From: Symsagittifera roscoffensis
Taxonomy: Eukaryota > Xenacoelomorpha > Acoela > Convolutidae
NCBI RefSeq assembly: GCF_963678635.1
Contig: NC_087062.1
Span: forward strand, 68,125,415 to 68,189,414
Direction of reading: 5' to 3'
DNA: 64,000 bases
Every line of letters starts with the position of its first letter. The first letter of the stretch is position 1. The notes below the pieces were generated by a model. The model saw only the letters and a list, made by a program, of their open reading frames with translations, made no database searches and was not told the origin of the DNA. The translations under genes and the position numbers were made by a program. Shown here one piece after another: positions 22,251-33,453 of the stretch.

Positions 22251-24310
22251 AACTTTGCATTATGCAACGGCCAGTTTTCTGGAGGTTTTGGGAGGGTTGC
22301 TAATTTTGGGTATTTATATAGTTTGGCGATTGTATATTACGATTAGGTGTTGTAGCATTTGTATTTGTTGTTGAGAGTTTATGTACGGTTCGAAAAAATC
22401 TGGTTGAAAAATATCATCTGGTTGATCTGTAATACTGCAGTGATATTTTTTTTGTTTAAGATTACTCATTTATTGGTTTTTTTGAAAGTAATCTTCATCT
22501 TCAGAGTTTTTCGGTTCGCTTAATAAGAATTGCCGGTTAGTTGGGTTCTTATCTTGTTAAAAAACGGGTATATTTCAGGTTTGTTGGTCTGAAATTTTTT
22601 TTATCGTTAAGACTTTCAGATTGAATGATTGGTTTTGGTGCCTGTTGAGTATAATTGTGTTTTCGTGATTGAATTTTTGTCGTATAAAGTGATCTTGCTT
22701 TTAGATTATTACTGTAAGCGAAAAAATTCTAATCGTGGTTTGCAAAGTTATTTCTAATCGACTGTCTTTGCTTGTTAGGTGGTCGTTTTTTTTAATTATT
22801 GGTCTATTTCTTGGATATTACATATCTAAATTTTTAAAAACGACTGATTTTTTTGTTGTTGATTGTAAGGTCGTTGGTAGGAAAAGACTATATATCTTAT
22901 TATGTGGTGTTGTAAGTGTTGGACGAATAGGGGAAGAAAGTTGTTGTGTTGTTATAGGCAGTGTTTCATCTATTACTTCGTTTATACAGTGTGATGGAGT
23001 TTGGATATCTTTGTGCTTCAAAATTCTAGTACCGTTGAATTTTCCGGTGTTTTGATAGATGTTGAAATTAAACTATTGTTATTTGCCCTATCATTAAATA
23101 CTTTCGTTATAATTTAAGAGTGTGGTGTCAGTTGTGAGTGGAGTTCTCTTAAATAATCTCCGTGTACGGAAATAGTTGCAATTGCTGCAATTTAAATATC
23201 AATTGGGATAATAAAAAACAGTACATGAGACCATTCGTCTGCCAATATTGTTTTGTCATTTTTTATGGTCTGAAATTTTTCTTGCTTGTGAATTTAGGTC
23301 TAAACTGTGTTGAAAATAGTTTATAATGAACCACGCTAGAATTGTTGTTTGATTGATTTTAAATAGTGTTTGATCGATTTTAAATATTTTACAATCTGTG
23401 ATTGTTTTTTTTTTTCACGATTGGAGTCTAGGAATTGTGAAAACAATAACTTATTTCGCTTCTTACTATTGCGTGTGGAGATGTTTGCGTTGGTGATACA
23501 TAAAATGTTTCATTTGTTTATAAATTAGAAAAATGACTATAATTGATGGCACGACATCATTTGAAAAAATTTAGTTTGCTCTTTGTGAGTCTGGGTATTG
23601 AATATTTTTGATATTTTCTGCAAAAATTTGAGAAATCTAGTTCTTTATCTTCTGTATGTATTCGGTGTGGTGGTTGATTTGATGCTTGTGGTGGTCCAAC
23701 TGGAATAGTAAATATGCCATAATTTGAAGTAAAATTACTGATACCTGGTAGCTAATGGTCAATTACTTGTCTTTTATGTTTCATTTCAGGAAGTTCCTGT
23801 TTACTTGGACTTTTTCTAGATGGTGTATTTCTTGTCCTCTGGCGGCATCGCTTTGTGAATTAATAACAAAGGGAAGGATTGAGTAATCGTCAGCATTTTT
23901 ATCGTATTGTACCATTTTTGATGTGGAATCTTAGTTAATGTGTTTTTTCAATATGTCTTATTGGTTGACTCCAATTATTGAATATTTTTGATATTTTCTG
24001 CAAAAATTTGAGAAATCTAGTTCTTTATCTTCTGTATGTATTCGGTGTGGTGGTTGATTTGATGCTTGTGGTGGTCCAACTGGAATAGTAAATATGCCAT
24101 AATTTGAAGTAAGATTACTGATACCTGGTAGCTAATGGTCAATTACTTGTCTTTTATGTTTCATTTCAGGAAATTCCTGTTAACTTGGACTTTTTCTAGA
24201 TGGAGTTTTTCTTGTCCTCTGGCGGCATCGCTTTGTGAATTAATAACAAAGGGAAGGATTGAGTAATCGTCCGCATTTTTATCGTATTGAACCATTTTTG
24301 ATGCGGAATC
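22251..24310 (-). pseudogene. gag: gag-protease remnant of the older provirus
   Basis: The protease start (22270-22310) is joined almost directly to the mid-gag Gln/Asp-rich region (22340-22600), so the capsid C-terminal part, zinc knuckle and Asn/Arg tract are deleted. A clear piece at 22818-23021 reads KHKDIQTPSHCINE then SSPIRPTLTTPHN, matching DIQTPSHFINEE and SPIRPNLTTPRN in the intact Gag. The N-terminal region is present but duplicated (380-bp tandem repeat) and full of stops. Confidence 0.75.
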
Positions 24311-24356
24311 TTAGTTAATGTGTTTTTTCAATATGTGTTATTGGTTGACTCCAATT
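23597..24356. repeat. 380-bp tandem duplication in gag remnant
   Basis: Bases 23597-23976 and 23977-24356 are near-identical direct copies. Both run from 'attgaatatttttgatattt' to 'ttggttgactccaatt', with only a handful of differences. The duplication includes the start of gag, so it arose after the copy was already non-functional. Confidence 0.9.
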
Positions 24357-24456
24357 GTAGACCTAATGGTTTGCGAAGACATGAGTTTTTTTTCTGCCTT
24401 ACCTTTTATAGTTGATTCTGTTGTAGATTCTGGTTTTGGATAAAGTCTTAGGTTTT

Positions 24457-24750
24457 CTACTGGTTCATTTTTGTCTGAATTGTTGTTGAGTCAAATTCTA
24501 AAACCGCATTTCGTGTTCTGAAAAATTTTTGATTAATGATTTGTTTTTGTTTTGTAATTATAGCTTTCTTCTTTGTTCGTTTTTTTGTTCTGATGCATCC
24601 GTTTTTTTGTTTTTGCGGTGTAATTACCAGATCGTATATTTTTTTCTTAATTCCACAATTATGAAGAATGAATAATTGTTTGGTTTCTAGGTTAACACTT
24701 GACTTGGAGCGATGGTTGCACAAACCAAAGGTTATGTTTCTTATGTTCAA
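24457..24750 (-). pseudogene. Leader ORF homologue in the older provirus
   Basis: This 97-codon open frame contains ILHNCGIKKKIYDLVITP and a Lys/Gln-rich tail (IITKQKQIINQKFF). It corresponds residue by residue to the ORF at 6593-7060. The frame is lost before the gag start, but a YNW-type segment is still readable near 24340. That this ORF survives when gag next to it is shredded may be chance or may reflect recent loss of activity. Confidence 0.55.
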
Positions 24751-24779
24751 AATTATTAGTCCTTAGAAATTTTGTGAGA

Positions 24780-25290
24780 TTAACTTAATCCTGGGGGATA
24801 GATTGTCGAGTATTAACGGGTTGGAGAGAGAGTATGTCAAGGATTTGATACTTTCTCGAGAGTTTAATTTCTATAAGAAACTTGGTCTTACTTGTGATCA
24901 AGGGTTGGAGAAGAGTCAATCAATACACACGGCTCAGGCATAATTAGAAAACAAGTAAATCGTCAAGTATTTATTTAAATTTTACTGTTTCTAATATTTT
25001 TAAGCCTGGGTCGATTAAGGGGAGAGGCTCAAGTGAAGGATGAGTAATCGAAGTTCTTCACTTTTATCTTAATTGAGATGGTTAGTTATTTGAAAAAAAT
25101 CTATTACTCTTGGGTAGTTTGTTGGAGAGTGAATCGACGTTTTAGGTCCTTAAACACTGGTATTAAGATGTGGGGAGAACTAAATTTTTCTAATCGGTCA
25201 AGGAAAGCCTTTGTGATCACGTAGTTTAAAATGATTTAAAATTAAACAAGAGGTAAAAATTGAAGATCCAACGATAGCCCTGATGATCTG
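24780..25290 (-). repeat. Leader repeats of the older provirus
   Basis: The same motif series as at 7130-7680: 'cctggg' blocks near 24790 and 25013, 'gttggagag...aatcgacg' near 25120, and paired 'gatcc-a-gata-gcc-tgatgat' units near 25195 and 25263. Confidence 0.55.
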
Positions 25291-25703
25291 GTTTAGAGGA
25301 CTTTTAAGTTGTTTTAAAAGGCAGATAGGTCTTGACACCAATTAACTTAAAGTTTAAAGATTGAGAAAAGGTTGAAATTTGAAAACAAATGTGTTTGAAA
25401 TTAAATACTTTAATGATATTAACTTTTTGAGTACTATGTGCTATATTTTAGATGAAGAAACAAAAAAACACGATGTGGAAGAGGATGAAGATATGAGTCT
25501 TTGAGAGGCAAGGAACTTTTTATGGCTTTCATAAAACGAACTTGAAATTAATTTATTTGCTAATTTTTGTATTTTTGTTCAATTAATTTTTAATTTACAA
25601 AAGTTTTTTTTTAAATTACTGCAGATTTGAAATAAATTGTTTTTTTTTGTTGTAGATCTATCGTCTTGGTATTTTATGTTACTAGTCACATATGACTGAA
25701 AGA

Positions 25704-25931
25704 TTAAGTCTTAAAAATGATTCGTACTGTTCCAAGTAATTTATTGCATCTTAATGAAAGAAAATGTACTGCAATGAAAATCTTGTAGAAAAGTAGTAGT
25801 TGCAGTCTGCTTTTTCGTTTCACGACGTAGAAGCTCGGTCCGCTAATCGGTTTTGACTTGGTATAAGCTTGAACACTCGTTGGTATTGATTTAATGAGAC
25901 GTGGAGGTGAGTTTTCAAAATTTCTTAACAA
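25704..25931 (-). pseudogene. Small post-PBS ORF homologue in the older provirus
   Basis: A 75-codon open frame at the position of the ORF at 7988-8194. The clearest shared block is PPRLIKSIP against SLRLNRSEP. The evidence is weak and no domain is recognised. Confidence 0.2.
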
Positions 25932-26008
25932 TTTGTGTTATGTGTTTGGATCTTAGACCTTGTGTCTATTTCGAATTTGATGAAACTAAATTGTAGTTTT
26001 CTTGTTCG

Positions 26009-26026
26009 AGACACTTGGTCGCACCA
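26009..26026 (-). promoter_or_regulatory. tRNA primer-binding site of the older provirus
   Basis: TGGTGCGACC (minus strand) lies two bases from the LTR, as in the other element. The plus strand keeps 'cttgttcgagac' next to it. Confidence 0.75.
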
Positions 26027-26028
26027 GA

Positions 26029-26417
26029 TGAATTTAAGCCCGGGATGGCTCACTCATAGAATAGTTTCAGATAAAGTACACCGTCTGTTCGTCACGCTGT
26101 CTTTTTTTTCGGCCGGATAGATTCGTGCACTTCTGAGTCTAATACCGATCTTAGTCTTACTCTTTGATCTCCTAGTTTCAATAGATCTAGTAAATACTGG
26201 TATTTTCGAGAGAAGATATCAAGAACATTTTTGAAGAACAGCAACTCCTGGCTGAGTTAAATTAATTTTGTTCTGTCTGAAACTATAAATAATTTCAGCC
26301 TTACAAGTTTTTGTAAGTGTTGGTTATGGATCATGATTGGTTAGTAAGAAGATAACTATAGAGATAAATTTATCAATAACATAATTGGATGAAAATACTA
26401 GTTTTAAACTGGTTCCA
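26029..26417 (-). repeat. 5' LTR of the older provirus
   Basis: A 389-bp LTR running TG to CA on both strands, pairing with 12202-12589. The primer-binding site on its left side identifies it as the 5' LTR of a minus-strand element. Confidence 0.85.
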
Positions 26418-26421
26418 ATAT
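26418..26421. other. Target-site duplication ATAT, right copy
   Basis: Matches 12198-12201 and directly follows the LTR end. Confidence 0.55.
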
Positions 26422-26439
26422 CAATTATTTCGGAATTTT

Positions 26440-26750
26440 TTTTCTCAAAACTGGCTCGCCGATTTTGAGTTTATGGTTCAATTGGACGAACATGATGCAA
26501 TGCAAGTATCTCCCCTGCATACCGGTATAACAGTCGATATGCCCTAGGAAAAGTCCAGAAACTTCAAAAAATTTTCAATGTTCCAATTTTTTGAAACATA
26601 CCCTACTAAATGTGATATTGAGTTCAATTGAAAGAACGGTAGTGAGTATCTCCCCACTCAAGCGGCTTATCACATAAAGAGAAACTACTATGGGTAAGGA
26701 GTAAAGTCCAACTTTTGAAAATTTGAAAGCTTAGCATTTCATCCCGCATC
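26440..26750. repeat. Diverged repeat related to the 8719-10210 array
   Basis: Two units carry 'tttgagttcaattg-a-gaac...gagtatctcccc'. Their wording resembles the array on the other side of the provirus, which may be the sequence it inserted into. Confidence 0.35.
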
Positions 26751-26815
26751 ACAATAAAACATTTTAAAAATTGGAAAGACATTTGAAATTAGCACGAGTT
26801 TTTGAAAAATTTCAG

Positions 26816-27105
26816 GCTATCTTCCTGAGTACAATGACTTCATATACAGCCTTGTACCAGCAATATTTCAGCAGGGACTGCAAGAAGCGGAAAGAATTGC
26901 TCATGGTCTTCGAGAGAATGAAGTGCACTTCATAGTAAACGACGACATAATAGAAACAGTTGTGTTGCTTTTGATGACCTTGCAAGACTGGATTCGAAAC
27001 AAATGGTTGATTGAAGCAGTCGGAGCACCGCTAGCCAGGTGTCACACAAGGCCCTCCTTCAATAACGTGGCTTTTGAAAGGTGCACTTTTACACTCATTG
27101 ATTGA
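26816..27105 (+). CDS. Putative exon of an unrecognised host gene
   Basis: A TTTCAG acceptor at 26810-26815 is followed by about 95 open codons ending in TGA. The frame has higher GC and more even codon use than its surroundings. It reads YLPEYNDFIYSLVPAIFQQG, then a helical Glu/Arg-rich stretch, then DDIIETVVLLLMTLQDWI. No upstream exon is evident because LTR and repeats lie immediately to the left, so the gene may be truncated. I do not recognise the family. It could also be a captured gene fragment in a transposon. Confidence 0.4.
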
Positions 27106-28115
27106 ATTTTAAGCTGAATTATAATGTCCTTATTCCATTTGGATTGATTTGATTTGCCGCTCACGGTTAATTATATGAACAAATAGTCTAAGTAGTCTCA
27201 AATGCAACAATTTTGAGAGCAAGTGGCTGCAGATAAAAAAAATTTAGGATTCTAAAGTCAGTTTTTTAGGATGGCTTGTTAAATAACTTAAATTTGTCTG
27301 GAGACAAGCATACACCAGAGCACCAATAATCTGTCACCTTCTTCGAAAAACGGAAAAAACCTAAGTATTCTCTAAACTGAAATATTGACCACAGAAAGGG
27401 CTGTTATTGAAAATTGTTTAAAATAATAACCATAATAAATTGTTTGCAAATTAGATTCCATTCATTGTAAAAGTTACTACATTTACAACCAAACCAAATC
27501 TCATTGCGAGAATGCCGTGGAACTATGCAGCTCGTTTTCAGGCGCCTCTGATCCTGTGATGACTTCTCTTATTTTTTAATGTCGATAGTTAATCAAAAAA
27601 TCCAAAAAAAAAGTTTTATTGATTTAAAGAGGGAAAAAAATTTTGAAGCGAAAAAGGGGAAAATTTCAGCAGTATACCGTCCCTTGACAGCAAATCTTTT
27701 TTTAAAAAAAAAATTCTACTCAAAAATGAGTTTAAACATGCTTGAAGATTTGTAATTGATTTGTGTGCCGCTCTGATCTTAGTTACAAAGTCTGGGTAGT
27801 ATTTTAGAACAAAGTTGAAAAGTTTTCTAGTTCTAAATTTATGGAAGTTTTTTGATAAACCTTTGATTGCACAGGTATCTGCCTAGCTAAAACTCTCTTA
27901 TTCAAAATTGTATTCAAATTTTTCTCAGTTACAGCTTCCTGGACAATGGCCGATATACACTCTTTTCTCAAAACCTTACATAGTAACTTTAATAATTCAT
28001 AAATATGTAATTCCTTTACGAAGTATATTTTGCGTTTTTGTCTCAGTTCTTCGATGCTTTCATTTCTTCAAACAAATAATTTTTATAAGCCGTTTAATTT
28101 TAAAATCAATTGTTT
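27106..28115. other. Intergenic AT-rich stretch
   Basis: No ORF, repeat or RNA gene that I can support. Confidence 0.5.
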
Positions 28116-29465
28116 CTATTTTCGTTTTGTCTGTTGACGCATAAGCCAAAGCACCGTACTGTAAAATGGGTTCCCGATATCAAAGGCTTTCTTAAGGTCA
28201 ATGAATGTGCACTGTGTCTTCGTGGTGTTAGATTTCCAATCTTGACGCACTTCTATTAGGGTTATCAAAGCATCAATTGTACTCCTTTTTGATCTGAACC
28301 AAACTGGCAATTTTGTAGTAACTAATACTTAGTGAGATAGTGGTTCATTCTGTTATAAATGGCCCGCTCAAAAGTTTTACCAACAACTGGTGAAAGAGAA
28401 ATTGGCCTGTAATTTGATGGGTCTAGATCATTGCCTTCTTTGAAGAAAGGTTTAACTTTGGTAATTTTGAAATTGTCTTGAAAAACTTGTCCTTCCAAAT
28501 ATTTGTTTAAAATTATTGTCAAAACTGGAAGCAAAACTGGACAAGTATTAGTGATTAAGTCCATGTGTATCCAAACAAAACTTGGTTTTCAGCAATTCGA
28601 TTATATTTGAAATTTCGCTTTGCGTAATATCGGCTAAAAACATAGAGTTAATTTGCTTTCTGACTCTTATTTCTTTTAAAGCATTAAAATTTCTCGCCAA
28701 CTTTTTCTCCAATATTTGCAAAGAAGTCGTTTAATTCATCAAGATTTATATTTTTTTTCTTCCTGCTATTTGTTTTTGGTAGCACACGTTAGGTCATTAT
28801 ACAGATGGAAAAATTCTCTGCTGTTGTTGTTGGATTCCATCGTAAATTTTTTTTGAGAAAATGCTTGTTTTTCTGACTCAGCATTTTGCGAACTAATTAT
28901 CTTTGAGATCCAAAATTTACTTCTGGCTTCAGTGGTTCAAGTTTTATAAAAGAAAATTTAATCAGTCGGTGTTTTTTTGATGCTGTTTTTCTTCAATTCA
29001 TTATCAACCCAGTTCTTCGAAGTTTTTTTGTTGCTTTTTCTGTTAAAAAGGAAACAATGTTATTTCTGAGCTTTTCATTCAACAATAAAAAAGCTCATCG
29101 CAATTAAATTGGCTAATTTTTGTTTCAAGATCAAATAAATTTTCATATAAAGACTCATTTAATTCTTTCAGAAAAGATTCCAATTTAAATTTGTACCACG
29201 GTCGAGTTTGAGTAAAAAAGGTTCGTTTTTGCATGTTTGTGATGTTGCGTTTAAAATTACTCCATAATGATCAGTTACCGATGTTTTGAAGATGGTTACT
29301 GTTTTTTTTCAAATTGGAAAAAAAAACAGATCTATTTACGTCTTACTGGTCTTAGTTTTTCTCGTTGCTTGATTTCCAATTTGTAGGAAAAGATCGTTTC
29401 AAGTTAATCTACTTATTAGTTCAGGGAGTCGTTTACTCTCAATAATTATTCCATTCATTTTGGCA
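28116..29465 (-). pseudogene. LINE remnant B: endonuclease C-terminal part and reverse transcriptase
   Basis: This is the second of two head-to-tail LINE remnants. On the minus strand it begins in the endonuclease (ESKRLPELIS near 29430) and passes through a degenerate linker. It then gives RT N-terminal motifs: FFKEGNDLDPSNYRPISLSP near 28440, FRSKRSTIDAL near 28290, and FIDLKKAFDI near 28190. RT then breaks off before the catalytic YADD-type box. Several frameshifts and stops are present. The motifs are those of CR1/jockey-like LINEs. Confidence 0.8.
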
Positions 29466-29474
29466 TCTGACTTA

Positions 29475-31539
29475 CCGCTGCTCTTCTTAGATAGTATCAT
29501 TGTTTTTGTTTTATCTTCATTTAAGGTCAGCTTGTTCTCTCTAACCAATTTGCTGTCTTGTCCAACGCTTCTTGGTGTTTACCGGTTAAGTCACTGTTTC
29601 TAGATGTTGTTTTTATGACAGTGTTTTCTGCATATAAAATCAGATTACTTTCACTATTTTCATTTAGCTCAAAATCATTCATATAAATGATGAAAAGAAG
29701 CGGGCCAAGTATGGATACCTGTGGTACTCCATAATTCGCATTTTTTGAGAGCGTTTGGTTTTAGTGGCAACGTCTAAGATTTCAGAAGATCAAAAACAGG
29801 TCCCCGAAAACCATATGCGTCACATTTCTCAAGTAAAAGAATGTGGTCAACTGTATCAAAGGCTTTCTTAAGGTCAATGAATGTGCACTGTGTCTTCGTG
29901 GTATTAGAGTTCCAATCTTGACACACTTTTTTTATTAGGTTTATCAAAGCATCAATTTTACTCCTTTTTGATCTGAACCCAAACTGGCAGTTTTGTAGTA
30001 ACTGATACTTAGTGAGATATTGGTTCATTCTGTTATAATGACCCGCTCAAAAAATTTATCTACAGCTGTAAAAGAGAAATTGGCCTGTAATTTGATGGGT
30101 CTAGATCCTTCCATTCTTTGAAGAGAGGTTTAACTTTGACAATTATGAAATTGTCTGGAAAAATTTGTCTATCCAAACATTTTTGTAAAAACTGGAAGCA
30201 AAACTGGGCAAATTCTCTTCAAGTAATAGTGATTAAGTCCATGTGTATCCAAGAAAAACTTGGTATTTAGCGATTCAATTATATTTGAAATTTTGATTTG
30301 CGTTATATTGGCTAAAAGTTTCTCACCAGTTTGTCTCCAATATTTGCAAAGAAGTCGTTAAATTCATCAAAATTTATGTTTTTTTCTTCCTGGTAGTTGG
30401 TTTTGGTAGCACACGTTAGGTCATTATACAGATGGAAAAATTCTCTGCTGTTGTTGTTGGACTCCAATCGTAATTTGTTTTGATAGAATGCTTTTTTTCC
30501 GACTCAGCATTTTGCGAACTAATTTGCTTTGAGATTCAAATTTATTTCCGGCTTCAGTGGTTCAAGTTTTTATAAAAATTTTCCTGAGCCGGTGTTTTTT
30601 CGATGCTGTTTTTTGTTCAATTCTTCATCAACCCAGTGCTTCGAAGTTTTTCGTTTTGTTTTTTTTTCTGTTAGAAAGGAGTCAATGTTTTTCTGAGTTT
30701 TTCGTTCAACAAAAAAAAAAGCTCATGGCAATTAAATTGTCTAATTTTTGTTTCAACATCAAAACAATTTTCATATAAAGACTCATTTAGTTCTTTCAGA
30801 AAAGATTCCGATTCAAGTTTGTTCCACGGTCGAGTTTTGGTAATAAAAGGTTCCTTTTTGCAGGTTTGTGATGTTGCGTTTAAAATTACCTCATAATGAT
30901 CAGTTACCAATGTTTTGAAAATAGTTAATTTTTTTTACATTGGAAAAAAAAACAGATATAAACACTTCATACTAGTCTTCATTCTCCGGCTGCTTGATTT
31001 CCATTTTGTAGGAAAAGATCGTTTCCATTTATTATACTTATTAGTTCAGAGAGTTGTTTACTCTTTCTTGAAACATTCATGTTAAAGTCACCATAAAGTA
31101 AATAATGAGTAGATGGTGCTACTATAATATCATCCCAAACCTTTTGTAGTATAATGAGGAATATAAACACCAGTAATAATTGTATTTTTCAGTTTTTCAT
31201 TTGTAATTTTGACGCTTAAAATTTAAATGTTGTTACAACTTGTTCTTTTATTATTTGATATTTTATTCCACATTTTATATAAAAGCATACGCCTCCTTCC
31301 CTACATTTACGAGAACTTTCATTGAGAGGTTGATACTCTTTTATTTTGAAAATATTGAAACTCTCGTTTAGTGAAAGCCAGGTTTTGCTGCAACATATAA
31401 CGCTCGGCAAATAATTTAGTTGAGTTAAGCTATCTATTTTTTTTGATATCGATCTAATATTTTGCAAAAAAACCTGCTCAGTGGTATTCATGATATACTG
31501 CCTTGTGTGTCTCTGTTGATCTGAGATAGAAAAAAACAA
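29475..31539 (-). pseudogene. LINE remnant A: endonuclease and reverse transcriptase
   Basis: In minus-strand order there is an endonuclease N-terminus (LQNIRSISKKIDSLTQL, TWLSLNESFN, GGVCFYIK at 31216-31539), the metal-binding GDFNMN (30979-31170), and a terminal TDHYE box (30671-30910). These are landmarks of the APE-type endonuclease of non-LTR retrotransposons. RT follows: DLDPSNYRPISL near 30100, FGFRSKRSKIDAL, FIDLKKAFDTVDHILLLEK (29774-30028), then GVPQVSILGPLLF near 29720 and a catalytic box changed to LYAENT near 29636. Frameshifts separate these pieces. RT is cut at the thumb, where it joins remnant B. Confidence 0.85.
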
Positions 31540-32235
31540 ATAATGATCAATAAATCACAAACTCCTTCATTTGGCGTGAAAGTTTTTCCCTCCTACCTCC
31601 CTATGTTTCATACGCTGTTCTTGCATGTAAACAATATCCTTAAATTTATTGTTTTAGAAACAAAACGTTTCTTGATTTGCCGTGTTTGTCAATTTAACTT
31701 CTTCACTGTAGAGACCTGAAGTTTCCTCATTTATATCCAAGCTTTACAAAAAAACTAATCATAGTAAAAAAAATTGAAAGTTAGGTAAATTTTAATTTCA
31801 AGATATAAAATAAAAGTTTTCATTCAGTGTCAACTCCGCGTTATCACAGAGCACACCAAAGTTCACTCGCATAACCAGTCCATAAGCCCCTTTCCAGGCT
31901 TAGAGGTTGCGTTATCACTACCAGCCTGGAGTGCTCGCGTTATCACAAGTAGGGCAAATGGAACTGACAGTCTCATTTTAATCAGAAATTAATTTTGACT
32001 AACAATTTGAAACAAACAAAAAAGTTTGGATTAAGTTCTTTCTGACTTAATTTCATTTATTTGAATTTTTAAAACAAAATTGTAAAAAGTGGGAAAAAAA
32101 CCAAAAAGTCACTTCCTCAGTTCAAAGGAAAAAAACAAAAGCAATAGTATAATTTATATGAACATGTTAAGTTAGTGCAGAGTTGCACGGCGCTTTGGTA
32201 TGAACTCATTTTTTCGTTCGTTTTATCATAACAGT
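31540..32235. other. Stretch between LINE and upstream ORF, no gene seen
   Basis: GCGTTATCAC occurs three times between 31838 and 31956 around a small 'ccaggctt/agcctgg' inverted pair. Otherwise it is AT-rich without features. Confidence 0.4.
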
Positions 32236-33007
32236 TTATGAGTTCATTTGTTGCTCATATATGCTTTCTTGCCCTCCGGTGAAAATCCATCGCTTGCACC
32301 TCTGCTGTCTGCTGCTTTTGTTAACCCCATTAAATTTTCGTTTGATCGCATTTGGTTCCAATTTGTTAAGATCATCCAAGCTGCTGACTTTTATATACTT
32401 TATCGATCCATTTTCACCAATAACTGCAACTGACACAATGCAATTGTTGGTCACCGTCTCCAACCCCATTCGAACAACAGTTGCTTTGATCTCCGCGTCA
32501 GCTTTTGGCAATGTTTCGTTTTTCCCTTCATTTTTCCCTTTTAATTTTCCAGACTTGCGTTTTGTCCTCGAAGTAAACGAATTTGCATATTACGCTGGGA
32601 AGGAAAATACCTGTATCACCAGGCAGGACATGGCAAGCTTTCACACCTTCATACTTAATTGTTATACCCGAAAAACTCTTGAAAAGTTTAGGGTTTCCAT
32701 TGTTACGTCGCTCACATTGTGCGCATCGTAAGGGGGATTCTATATCATAATACTATCTTTTCTTGAATATCTTTCTGGAGCACGCAGTCGTTCCTGCATG
32801 TCCCGCTGATTTTTTTCCAACTCTTGAATACGTAATTTTTGTTGAGCACTCGAAATCATTTTAAGACCATCAATTTCTTTTTGTAACTCACTCTCCTTAG
32901 TGTCACTCTCCTTAGTTTTACTCTCCTTAGTTTTTACTCACGGATCCTCGAGTAAGAGTGGAGTTGACTGACGTTCCCACCAAAACATCTTGTTGATCCA
33001 CATCCAT
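32236..33007 (-). pseudogene. Broken ORF with coiled coil and Cys-rich piece; LINE ORF1 or host gene
   Basis: The minus strand gives three coding-looking stretches in different frames. First is a start MDVDQQDVLVGTSVNSTLTR from the ATG at 33007. Next is a Lys/Glu coiled coil with three TKES repeats (32770-32935, SELQKEIDGLKMISSAQQ). Then comes CAQCERRNNGNPKLFKSFSG (about 32730-32540). Last is a 92-codon frame (32236-32511) with IKYIKVSSLDDLNKLEP and KRWIFTGGQESIYEQQ. One GTGAGT donor-like site at 32936-32941 could explain the first break; otherwise these are frameshifts. Its position upstream of the LINE on the same strand would suit ORF1, but codon use is more even than in the LINE. No family recognised. 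Confidence 0.45.
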
Positions 33008-33453
33008 AATAAATAATCCGTCAAAAAATTATTTTACAAATAATCTTAATAATAAAAGTAACTTGGATAACAAAAGTTAGGAGAATTAATAATTCAATAA
33101 AGTCAATCAGAAAAAATTTTGAAAGATTTAAGCGCAATTGTTTTTAATCAAATCGACCTCAGGGTTCTTAATAATCAATTACTTTTATCAATGTCAAGTT
33201 TTGGGATTGTTTTTAAAAGAAAGTTTTGGCCAGAAAAAGAATTCGCAAGAAATTTTATTTCAATTCAAGTTTCATTTTAATTTTCGATTCAAAATTGTGT
33301 CGTTTTTCTTGAGGTCAACCGATTGTTCGCTCTTTCGCTCTTTCGCTCAAAAGCTATCAAACCCGAATGCTTTCAAATGTCTCAGTTATGGTTTTTGTTT
33401 AAAAGGAATATAAAAACTTATTTTCTTTTCCTGTTTATTTGTTTGACGACGTA

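Larger units (their letters stand above)
12202..26417 (-). mobile_element. Older, rearranged Ty3/gypsy-type provirus
   Basis: This relative of the 1-8718 element is bounded by a 3' LTR on the left, a 5' LTR with primer-binding site on the right, and an ATAT duplication. Between them I recognise, on the minus strand, the leader with both small ORFs, an eroded gag, a fragment of protease and the N-terminal part of pol, and a third-ORF remnant. The RT core, RNase H and integrase are missing. About 3.1 kb at 18041-21200 has no similarity to either element and is either a later insertion or the result of a deletion plus insertion. The LTRs differ from each other at many sites, so the insertion is old. 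Confidence 0.75.
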
